From assembly GCA_028673005.1 (NCBI GenBank), contig CM054113.1, positions 171,910,837-171,974,836 on the forward strand: a stretch of 64,000 nt of DNA. The letters are read 5' to 3'. The translations under genes and the position numbers were made by a program. This document shows positions 40,901 through 52,900 of this stretch, one piece after another (position 1 is the first letter of the stretch; every line of letters starts with the position of its first letter). The stretch comes from Tanypteryx hageni (lineage: Eukaryota > Arthropoda > Insecta > Odonata > Petaluridae). The notes below the pieces were generated by a model. That model was not told where the DNA came from. It saw nothing but the letters and a program-made list of their open reading frames with translations, and did no database searches.

Positions 40901-43900
40901 CTCATCATCGTCTACAGACGTCCGTCCGTCCTTGAAACGTTTGTACCAAAGGAACATTTTGCTTTGGCTTAAAGGATCATCACCAAATGCTTGTTTAAGC
41001 ATTCTATGTGTTTCTGCTGCCGTTTTGCCGAGTTTGAAGCAGAATTTGATGCAAATTGCTTGCTCCTTAACATCAGCCATTTCAGTTCAAAACAAATTTG
41101 CAGAACCACTCAAACACGACATTGCAAAAATGCACAGAACTTGTGAAGATGTGCACTCAGCTAGCCACCACGTTGCACACTTATTCACAAAGGATACTGC
41201 CAGCACTACCTAGCAGCGAGTGGCTGTTCTACAAGTGGTTCACGTGTGCTATTCAAATTCCCGGAACTTTTGGGTAGCACCTCGTATGACACATGAAAAT
41301 TCAACTTTTGAATGAAAAATGGCTGTGGGAAACACTGGGTAGTGCACTTCCTCCTTATCTGAACATGAGAGGTCCTTCAAGTCTAAGCGGATATTTGTAA
41401 ATATATTTTGAGTAATAAATAGTGCATTCGGTGATGTCATATTAGGCCTCTAAGGAAATGCAGGCGATAGGAAAAATGCCTGATAAAGTGGATACACGAA
41501 GAATCCATGGGTAAACAAGACGGTCTTTGTGACCCCAAGAGCATTCGTAAACATTAGAGTTTCTTCGATCTGAGTTGGATACATGTTATTTAGTTTGTTA
41601 AAATGAACAGAATTATCGGCGAAAAGTAAAGCTATAAAATTCAATTCATTTATTAAAGCAAACAATCATTGAACGAACATTCGTTGAACAAGAGTTACCT
41701 GTATAAAAAATAGGGAGTTCCACAGATGAACAAAGGCACAAAAATTTTGTTTTAGTGGCTCCTTATGGCATGCTTCTACTTCTATTTCAGACCTTTAATA
41801 ATCTCCTAATAAAAAGAGAAAACAGACACTTCAAACTATTTTTACCATACACAGAAATTGGGCTTTCTGAGTTTCCAAACAGCAGCCCAATCAGCATGTT
41901 TCTCTTTCTCATATTTTCTTCTCCATTGGAATTGCTCTCTCAGTAAATTTAGCCAAAACTATTTTTCACAAGTAAAAGATAAAGAGGGAAGGTTGACACC
42001 ATGATTAAAATTTTCTACTTTTCACAGGTTCAGAGAATCATGTCAGGGCAAGGATTTAGCCCAGGGATTCTTAACTTGGGGCTCATGGAGGGTTCATGGA
42101 AAATTAAATGTACCAATATAATTGTTAGTCAAAAATTATGGGTACGCATGAATCAAGTATTAACTTCAAACTAAAACACTTCCCATTCTCCCTCTCTCTC
42201 TTCATACTGTAACCTTATGAAAATATATTATAAAAGTGGGGATTCATGGGTAATAGTTGAGGATCTGGGGAGCTCATAGGTGTAAAAGGTTAAGAACCCC
42301 TGATTTAGCCCATAAATATGATATTCAGTTTTTTATCAGAGGAAGATTTAAATTCTCACAAGTAATATAAAAAAGCAATATAAAAAGAATGAAAAGTTAA
42401 CTACTTTTGGTAAAGCACACCCAAGCACTCATATTTCTATTACCTTGTGCTTTAACTCTAATATAGTGTAGCAAGCAATGACCTCTTCCCACTGCTGGAG
42501 CCGAAGAAATATCTCCAGCGCGCTGTTCACAGCACCCAGTGACAGAAACAGCTGGGCCAGTTCACACTGTAGAAACAAGGAAACATGGCAGCCTTTCATC
42601 ATAACTAACTTCAGAGCAAAATCACATCAATCACATCTCATCTCAATGCTTGCCTGAGGAATACTGTATTTACCAGAATCCAAGATGACCCTAAATGAAA
42701 GATGACTCTTCCTTTTAGAAGACTGTCAAAACGAAAAAAAGATTTTATGACCTAATTTCTCACTGAATGTACTTGGTGTATATTTCAAACATACGCATTC
42801 AGTATAGGTATACTAGTTCGTTTATTAATTGAAATGGTTTGTTACAAATTTTTGTTTGAGAAAAATTGAATTTTTAAAATGCATTTAAAATAATTAATAC
42901 TGTATTAATTGAAATCCAGATTGTAAGTTTCAAATTAAAAATTTTAGAAGACACAATTCTTTTATCATGTTTCATTTGTTAAAAAAACATTAATTAAACA
43001 CAACCATACTATCTATGGTTCTACAACAACTCATTATGGTTAGTTCATCGCGCATAAATTCATAGTATGAAAAATTCATCAGGCATCAATACATTGCACG
43101 GCAAAGTCATCGTGCTTCAATTTATCCCTCCTTGCCCCCTCCCTGGCATACACAAGTCACAGTGTCTCACATTCCTATTCGTCTCACGATGAGTTTGTCA
43201 TGTGATGAATTGACATGCGATGAATTGACCATGATATATTGATGGTATACCACTTCGTACTCGAATATAAGATAACCCTCGATTTTCCAAAGCTGAAATT
43301 GGGAAAAAAATCTCATCTTGGATTTGGATAAATATGGTATTTCACACTTCTGCAAATTTCTAAAAAATTACCAGAATTTACATATATGATTGAGTAAGAA
43401 AAAAAACCTGATGTCCAAAAGTTCTGTTCAATGCGTGCTTCTTAATTTTTTCACAGTATTTTATTTAAACAATCATTCCCTCTTTATTTCCTTTATCTAC
43501 TGGAATGTGTAAAATGATGCAGCACTCAATTGTTTGTTTGTGTGTATTTCTGGCCAATCAACCTCTTGGATTATTATAGTCATAACTCCATCCGCACCGA
43601 ACACAATTGCAAGGGAGGAGAGAAACCCACTGCCAGCATTAGCCTATTCTTAATAAAGAGCACCAAGAGGGTCAACTGCTTAATGTCCCTTCTGAAGGAT
43701 GGAGCAGTGACTTGCGCGATCTCCTCAAAACATTCAAGTTGAGGACAGGACGATCCCAGGTTGACAAATCCGACCTCCGCCAGATTTGAACCTGGGACTA
43801 CTGCATGGAAGACCAATGCTCTAACCACTCTGCCACTGCCTCAATGCGGATATTTTTGGCTCCACAGAGAAATAATAAAAAAAATTGGGCAAAATTCATT

Positions 43901-46900
43901 ACCAATTTACCTGTGCAGTCTCTAGATTATTACCATAGATAGACAGTTCTTGACAATAGTTAATAAAAGGTATACATTTAAGCCAAACTGAAATACAAGA
44001 CATGCTGTAACAATCATTAATGTCACCATGTACCTACATAAAACTTATGAATTAGTGCTCTATCATTAAAATAATTCTTTTGTAAAAACTTTACAATATA
44101 GTAAGCATAAACAGTAATCAAATAGAAACTTAAAGATCGAAGTAGCATAATTTATTTGATGACAATTAAGCAATGATGAGTTACATTTCAAGAAGAATAA
44201 AATTCTATAGAATAAATGTTACAATGGAATTCAGCATTCATCTGTTACTATACAATTTCATTTTAAATGCAAAAAATGACTTCCTTTATACAAACCTCAA
44301 CATTCCAATATGGCGGCATCCGACAGCTGTAGAAATATTTGTGCCTTATCCTAGCTTCAGGTTTTTCAGCTTTTATTGAATCTACAAGAGACTAAACAGA
44401 AGAAAATAAATAGAAAACAAACATTTACTTGAAGTCACTAAATTATTTAGGTTAATGTTTTGAAATCACATTTTGATTTGACAAACTTTATTTAAATAGA
44501 GTGAAAACTAAGTATGATAATAATAATATGATAATAAGACATTTATTGTTGCACCTAAAACTAATAATAATAAAATCCACTGAAGAGGCCATCCCTTTCT
44601 GGATCTCCATTACAATAAGCACGATTGCATTTTAATTAAATTAAAAAACATGGTATTAAAACTTTTTACTATTTCTAAATAAAGAAAATACATGACCGGT
44701 TTTTACAAATGATAATCATCATCAGGTGGAAATATTAAAAACTTTTAAAATTGATTTATTTTAATTAATATACAATTATACCTACTGTGAATAATAGTTA
44801 TATTGTGAAAATGCTATCAGCAGTAATATGTTAATCATTAACCCCTCCAGTATATTGTATATGTCTGCTGAAATCTGTCTCAAGCGCGAGGATCTGGATA
44901 GTTTGCACCCACACTTTTCATTACGTAATGCTGTCTTTCCAGCAATAATTTACAGTCTCTCTAGCAGATATCTTATGATCTCACATCTACTGCTTATGTT
45001 CTGAGGCCCCTTCCTGTTTGCGTCTTAGATTTTTTCTTCCTCATGTCCCTCAGTCAGTTCAAGATGGCCTCTAGCTCTTGTGCATTGGACGACAGAGAAC
45101 TTTTTGAAATTTTGGATGAAATCAGTGAAAGTAGACTTCACAATGACTCAGTAGAATTGAAAGGATATTCTGTTGATTCAAGCAGTGGCAATGAATTAGA
45201 ATCCAAGGAAGAATTATATCAGCCTAAAGTGAGTTATCCACAGAAAAAGTGTGCACAACATTTGGGATGATATTGACACTCCTCAGCCTTTTCAGTGTGA
45301 TTTGGTTGGAAGACAACTAGTAATAGTGTCTGATATAAATGATCTGTTAGAATACATTGAGTTGTTTTTAAACTAGACACTCATTTCCCTCATTGTGCTC
45401 AAAATGAATCATTATGCAAAACAATTCGTCTCGGAAGAACTACCAAATTGCGGTGCTCAAAAAATCCAGCTATCAGAAGTGGATTCCAACTAATTCTAAT
45501 GATATTGTTTATAGCTGTAATGATGTTAATGGGAGTTGTTCAGAAATCTTTGTTATAAAATGTACTTTAGCCGAAAACATTAGAAACATCTTTAATTCCC
45601 AACATTATGAGCGAGGAAAGATTTTCATTACTGAATACATTTTTACATTTTGTGAATAACAGTGATCAAGGCATTGTAAATAGAGGTCTTAAATTGTATA
45701 ATATATGATCAATTAGTAAACATTTAAAAAATAAATTCCAAAAAGTGTATACACCAGGTAAATAAATAAGTGTTGATGAGTCGTTGCTGTTGTGGAAAGG
45801 TAGGTTATCTTGGAGACAGTATATTACAATGAAAGCTTCTCGATTTAGGATAAAAAATTTGAATTATCAAACCCATCAGGATATCTATGAGATTTTATTA
45901 TTTATATTGGTAGCAGAACAAAATTAGGTTGTGAAAGAACAACAGAGGAAGACCCATTATCGACGAAAGTCATTCTTAGAGAGTGTGATAAATTATTAGA
46001 ATTCAGTAGGTGTATATACCACTATAACTTGCCTTGCACAACCTCATTTTAAGTGGATTCGTTATACCATGAACCAGTCCTGTGCCTACCCGATGTTAAA
46101 AAAAAGACGGTTGATAATTGAGGTGACCTAACCATAAATGTATATGAAATTCCATTTTTTTTTAGGCTTGTGAGTTTTAGTATAATTGTCTTTGGATCCC
46201 AATTTAGGGTCAGGATGTGGCACACCCATGCTATAAAAGAAACTTCTTGAGTGGCACACTGTTTTTACCACTTGATCAATGCTTATGTTGGCGTTATTAT
46301 TTCTACAGAAAGGTGTCTTCCCGAATAAAACTTCCTCACTGATTTATGTAGAATTTTATTCATACAGAAAATACCATATTTACTCGCATATAAACCGCAC
46401 CCTCAGTTTTTGAGACAATCTAGGGAAAAAAGTTTCCAAAAATAAGCCACGCTTCAAAAATCGCGATTAGGCGTAAAACATTCTGGGTAATTACTGGTAT
46501 GTATCATTATTAACTGTACACAAATATCAGTAAATATTGGTATTGTTTGTAATAATAAAGTATTTCAGTGAATTATTTGTAATTGAACAGCAATATATTC
46601 ATTTTGCAGGATACAAAGTACAATAAAACCGAAAATCTCGGAATGTGCATTTTATCCAAACATGCTGCACATTGAAAGTGACGAAAAATCACGACTTTCA
46701 AACCGAAAGAAACACCACTGACATTTTTCTTACAATAGAATTATTGGAATATGAGACTAAACTGTGACGATGCCATGATACCTGTCAAACTACGGAATTT
46801 TTCTCTTGAGCCTCAGGTGCTACTGTAGCAATCGCCTGCCACTCCGTCATCAATAATAATATTTTTTCTTTTTTATTTGTTTCGATGATTATGTTATGTT

Positions 46901-49900
46901 TTTATACGTCACATACTATGCATTGAATCACCCAGCCATTTAGCAAAGTCATAGTGAATTTTAACGATTATCTCTCATTTTTGGATTTTCCGATTTTGTA
47001 TCCTTGCATATATGCTGCATCCTTTTTTTTGGAGATGAAAATTTTGGGAAAGAAGTGTGGCTTATATGTGGGTAAATACGGTATTTACATTTATACCTGA
47101 ATATTATAATGAAGTTCTTAGTTTTCTTTACCATTTGAAAATTACTGAGAAAGCTAAGTATAGAAAAAGTATCAAGATTTTCATCTGGCATTGATGGATG
47201 GAAGCTGACAAGAAGTTATTTTTCAGGTTAATGGTATATTTTTAATAATATTACACTTTAGTATCCTCATTGACATAATTGCTCCATTTTGCATGAATTT
47301 AGCTTAGCGTAAAATTATCAGGAATCCTGTCTGTCAGATAAAGTGAGGCACCGATGTATAAGAGTAATTTCTACAGTAGCCTTGATCTTTCTCAAAGATT
47401 ACTTGCAAGACCAATAGATGCTGTGGCAACTATAAAACTTAATCAGAAAGGAATGCCTTATAAACTTTCAAGGAAATTGAAAAAAAGGTGAAGTACCTGG
47501 CGCACAGTGTGAGACGATTGTAGCGTTGAAGTAGAGGGACAAGCACTATGTATCAATGCTAGCTAGAAAACATTCAGATACAGTGCAAAATGTTACTTGA
47601 AAAGGTGGTCTTGAAATTGTAAAAAAGCAGTGCTGTATTAACCCAAGAGGAAGACGAAGTTTTACTCCAAAAATTTTGGAAAAAATAAAAGCATATTAAA
47701 AATCGGCTACAAGTTTTAAATGGTGCACAGAACACCCCTACACTGATTCAATGTTCATGAAAATGCATTTATTTATACAGACACAATACATTTCATTTAT
47801 TAATACAATATACCTATTTATTCACATTCTTGAAGTTTAAAATGTGCAAACGAGTGGCTTTCCACCTCGTATGCATTGGTGGAAGGGGAGTGTTGACAAA
47901 CCTATGTCAGAACATGTAATCAGCTGGATAGGAAATTTGGTACATACAGAGTTGAAAATGGCTACACTAAGACTTCCAGTGTTTTACATGTCTTGTTACA
48001 ATTTAAACATATTTGTTACTTTTTGATTGGTGCGCAAGTGGCATACAAGTACACCTTCAGTTTGAAGAATATAAGCCCAATGAGAGCACACAATTGGTAA
48101 AATCTTCATGAAGTTTTAACGAGAAGGACTAGTAATTATTTTTAGCAGTTCTAAATAAGTTACCCCAAATCTTAGGACTGAAATGACAGATCGTGTAGAG
48201 AAGAAAGGCACCTCTGTGAAAGGGAATGTATCACAATGTATAAGACGAAGTTTTGATAGAAATTTTAAGTTAATGGTGGTGCATTAAGCTTAAGAAACTA
48301 ATAATTGTGAGTCTGGGAGGAAATCTAGTGTGACGGAGGCATATGTGTGAAGGTGGAAGCAAGCAAAGATACTAACTCAACACAGAAATCATTTAAAGGA
48401 CCCAAACAAGGTCGACTGAATGAATTAGAAAAAGAAACTGTAAAATTTGTGTGTGCTCAATGAATGGACAGAAAATCAGTGTTGTGGGAAATCATTAAAC
48501 TGAAGGCTCATGAATTATCGTGATCACCAAACAATTCATGGTAAAAATTCAAGGTTAGTGGGTATGGATGATGCATTGTAATGGTTTTTGCATGCAACAA
48601 AGAACTTCTCTTTGCCAATGTTCACCTTTTGACTACATGGATAAACTTATTGCTTTCCAGAAGCATGCATCATATATACTCGTGTCCAGGGCCGTCCCTA
48701 GGGTATGGCAAATTGGTGCAGTCACCCCAGGTCCTCTGTCAAAAGGAGCCCTGCACTAAGCAGCAAGATGAAGATTGCTGCTAAACATGGACGACACTTA
48801 TGGTGTTCAGCTGAAAAAGCTTTTGAAACTAGCTACTTCTTTGTCATTGTAGATCAGGCTCTCATGTGGCTGACAATATGTTTCCAACAGATGGAAGAGC
48901 ACACAGGTAATTTCGGCTTCCTATATCAGGGATGGGCAAACATCGGCCTGTGGGCCACATGTGGCCCATGAGGGCATTTTATGTGGCTGGCGATGCCATT
49001 ATGAAAGCAAACCATAATACAAAATATAGATAATTTCATATTTGTAACCTAAAATTATGGCCGGAAAACCTTTCCCAGTGACATTATGAGGATAACATAT
49101 TATTAATTATTGATTTTCACTAACAGGATCCCTCACATTATCTCAAACCACTCCTGGTGCAAACCTAATTGTGGTCTGTTGAAGTATTTTCATATGTTAA
49201 TGTGGCCCGACTAAGAAGCTGCAATTGTTAATGCGGCCTGCCATGTAAAACGTTTGTCCACCCATCCTATATGATTTTAAAAACTTGGAGGATTAACAGA
49301 TGACAAAATGAAAAAGTGTATAAATTTGGACAACATATTGAGTGATAAAGATTCACATGACATTGACAGTACAGACCTTTTCATAGAACTGCATGTGCTT
49401 CAACACTTTCTCCCAAGGAATGAAAACTGCATTTGAAATCCTAAAGTTTCTCAAATTATTAAATGGTTCCTTCCCAAATACAGAGATAGCATATAGGATT
49501 TATTTAACAATTCTGGTCGCAGTGGCATCAGCGGAGCAAAGTTTTTTGAAACTTAAAATAACAAAAAACTATCTTAGGACAGCAATGTCCAAAGAGATTG
49601 AGTGGATTTGCTTTGTTGTCTATTGAGAGAGAAATAGTCTCTCAGATTTGGATTACAATGATCTGATGGCAGAGTTTGCTGCAAGAAAGACAAGGAAGTT
49701 GACTTTCTTAAAGTAGGCAGAGCAATAAACACTTGACTTTTTATTCTACTTTAGTATTAAGTTGGTCTCACGTATTGTATGCTGCCATTCATTTGAGATA
49801 TCTGTATGTTTATATTCATATCCAAATTGCAGGTATCCATGCAGTTTTCCAGAGCCATTTGCAACAGAATGAGCACATAAATCAGGTCTAAATGATCAAA

Positions 49901-52900
49901 TTATTGTTGGTTTTACTAACAAAGGACTTGTTTTTGTTCTTAAACTCAAGAAGTGATTTCTCATTTTAAAAACACAATAAGGAATATATGTATATTTAAA
50001 TTATACAATAAAATATACATTTTAAAATATACAATATTTTTTACTATTAATTTTTAGTGTGTGAATTATACCTTGATGATTTTAGATTGTTAATGCTGAT
50101 CGCCACGGGCCCCACACCCTCCTAGGGAAAGCCCTGCTTGTGTATATCATACACTAGCTTTTTAGGGGTATAAGAACAAAATTTCTTAATTATATTGTTA
50201 TATTAGGTATTAACTGGAGTACCATAAATAAATAAATATACAGACCCTCCACGGGTTAGACAAGACTTGCCTAACACAAATCGGACTTTATGTAAAAACC
50301 TCTGAAAATAAATTTTTTAAATCCTTAAATCCTGTTGTGGAAATTTGCTTACAAAGCAAAAAATTTCAGGCTTAAAGGTCAAATGTTGAATGAAATTTTA
50401 ACACATCAATTTTTTAAAAATTTATCAACACTTATTTTACAGAATATTAAATAGCTAGAGAAATTTAATGACAGTACAGTAGGCCCTCCCTATCCACAGA
50501 AGTGTTACCTGTGTATAACGCGCATCCCTACTTCATGACCTAACAATTTGGTTTTCAAACTGCTCATTATACACGAGTATATACAGTAATTGAGTTGCAG
50601 AAAATTCACAATTACCTTCTGAGCCAAATTGGTAATGCAGACAACACACCTATTTATTTCAACATGCCATCAAATTACGCAGTTAATGAAAAAGGTACAA
50701 AAATGACATTATAAAAACTTTGGGGAATTAAAATATGTGCATTACTGTAATGCTGGCAGTGTTAGCAGATGGCACAAAGTTACCACTGTCTGTTATTTTA
50801 AAAATTGATATCACTATGTTTTTACTTTCTCCATATACATAGTATAGGGGAAAGTATTGTAATCATGAAAAAAATGGACTTCGAGATTTCAAAGGAAATA
50901 CACGTTTCGAGGTCCCCTGAATGCATTTTCTCGATGATGTCTGTGTGTGTGTATGTGATCGCTTTTTTGTGGGTGCTCTAACTAAAAAACTATTAATCAG
51001 GTCAATGCAAAATTTTATATTTAACATTTTTATAAAAGTCAGAACTGATTAGTTTTTGGTAAAAATCGGTCAACTGGAAGTGGGTGTTTACTCATCACAT
51101 GTTATTTTGAAATATTTGCTTTAATATTTGATACATGTAAAAATGTATTGGAATAAAGGTTATAGAAAATTTAATTTTCTACAAACTTTATTTGAAACAT
51201 TTTTCCATATAATGCGTTGTTTAAGAGATATCTTATATTTTTAGCTGCTACCACCATGCCACCTACCGACGACTATTGTTAACAATTGACATTTAGTTAC
51301 GTCTTAGTAATGCTCCTTTTTCTTGTCTTAATTGTTGGAGCTTTATGGCTATATCCAATATCAGAAGGCTATGGTTTGAGTTTATTTCTGTTCTTTGTAA
51401 AGTCTTGTAGTTTTAAAAATATTTATTCCTATTTGGAATTTTTAGAAATATTACGTATATGGAGAAAGTCATGTGGTGGCCACATCAGACTTTTATTGTG
51501 GTCATCTTAAATTTGAAGCCATTTTCCTTTCAGGTTAATATGGTATATTAGATTATAATAAATATATGGGAAGTGCAGACCAACCTTTGGAAACATTTTT
51601 ACTGAAAAAAGAGAAAGTGTGGTGTAAAAAATTGTTCAAGCCTCTTGTAAGTACATATATCAGTTATAAATGCTTATATTCTTTATTATTCAACAGGGAA
51701 CAAAAATGACCATCTGTCATTTAGAATTAATCTTATTGATAGAATTATGTGTAAATATTTAGGAAAAAGAGGGCCTTAGGATTCTGACACAAAAAATATG
51801 CTGTTGACAGGATCCATTTCATTGAAGAAAATAAAAAAACTGGTGCAAATAAAATAGTAATAAGGAAGTGCATAGTGTGTAATAAGAATGGAAAAAGAAA
51901 AGACAAAATATAGGTGTAAACATTGCCCTGGATTGCCGTCATTGTGCTTAGCACCATGTTTCAAGCAATATCACATGCAAACTACTAAAATCTGAAATGT
52001 AATCATGGAAATTAACAGCCAGGACATTTCTTTTTTATTGCATAATATATGGCATATTTAATACTTCGTATATTTTTGGAATCATTTGATGATAAAAAAT
52101 TGATGTAGCCAACAAAAGGTTATGCTGAGGGTTTAAATTTTAAATGCAACAGAAAAAGCCATGCTTAAGGGTTAAAGAAGCAGAAACTACAAAACAGCTG
52201 AAAAACTAATAAAAAACAAGATTCACATAAAGTATACAATTTTTAAAAATAATTCACCTATGAAAATTAAATTCAGTTTCAAATACACCAGAATTGCCGT
52301 CACCATTAATCAATTAGAGTAAGAATCTGCCTGTTTCTAATAAACGAAAATCATATTTAATTGCAAACACTAAAATTTTAATGATTTGGACATTACGACA
52401 ATAAGGTTGTATTTCTCCTTGGAATTATATTTGAAAATCTAAAAGGGAATCACTTTAAAACACATATACCTACTTGAGCCTGCATCATTGAGCGTTCAAC
52501 AGTTCTGGAATGGTTCAACTCTAACCTGCACCTTTCAAGAAGCACAGTAAATTGCAGACACCAGACACGAGGTTGTGACAGCAAACACTGGAAAAATTAT
52601 AACAATTTAAATAAGAATTAATGCAAGGAGTGTACATAAATGACTCCTCCACTTCTATAAAATATTATGGCCAGAGAAAATCAACAAGATAACTCTTATG
52701 AAGATAAATAATCATCTTGCCTTTATCCAACCTCTTTATAGAAACAGTCTTAGATTTTTTGGGTTTGGAAAATACTATAGCAAGTTGTGAGCCTGTATTG
52801 TTTTGAGTCAGATTTGAAAAAATATTTTTTATTTTATTATATCAGTCTTGTAATTATCAGTGAGGACGTAGAATAAAATCTTTTCTAAAGCCTAAGGAAA

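Larger units (their letters stand above)
39714..41701. mobile_element. DNA element A (CAGGCAACTCTC ends), carrying a nested mariner
   Basis: Left end CAGGCAACTCTCATTCAACG, inverted right end CAGGTAACTCTTGTTCAACG, with TA on both sides. A mariner occupies 39970-41284. Without it the element is about 0.67 kb and closely matches element B (59850-60728). Pogo-group affinity is likely from the TA target and CAGG ends but no transposase motif is visible. Confidence 0.85.
48687..50136 (+). mobile_element. hAT element nested in the MITE
   Basis: Ends CAGGGCCGTCCCTAGGGTAT and, inverted, CAGGGCTTTCCCTAGGAGGG. Flanks CTCGTGTC and CTTGTGTA are a diverged 8-bp target duplication. Plus-strand transposase C-terminus at 49390-49720. 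Confidence 0.85.
48670..50586. mobile_element. MITE of the TACTGTA..TACTC family, copy 2, split by a hAT
   Basis: The right end GAGTATATACAGTA and left end ATATATACTCGTGT are inverted. The body 50145-50470 is a direct relative of copy 1 at 17915-18236. It sits at a TA in the pogo copy (compare AAGCATGTAATTGCATTG in copy 1). Confidence 0.75.
48190..51545 (+). pseudogene. pogo-like transposase fossil, copy 2, split by insertions
   Basis: The parts 48190-48667, 50589-50825 and 51501-51545 follow copy 1 (14705-15480) closely: TTAAGTTAATGGTGGTGCAT, GGTGGAAGCAAGCAAA, then CAAATTACGCAGTTAATGAA. The intervening sequences are later insertions (48670-50586; 50826-51500). Both copies are coding-dead. 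Confidence 0.8.

Noticed and set aside
43580..43828. 82-codon minus frame [15 protein letters not shown]
   Set aside because: It is the SINE body read through; tRNA-derived head and tail explain it.
43787..43846. A possible functional tRNA-Gly gene
   Set aside because: Acceptor and anticodon stems do not pair properly and the sequence runs into a SINE body.
43908..43965. Exon-like minus-strand stretch [13 protein letters not shown] followed by GTAAAT between two TTC27 exons
   Set aside because: The flanking exons (44296 and 42566) already join in phase 0 into continuous TTC27 similarity; with the nearest acceptor the insert would also read into a stop.
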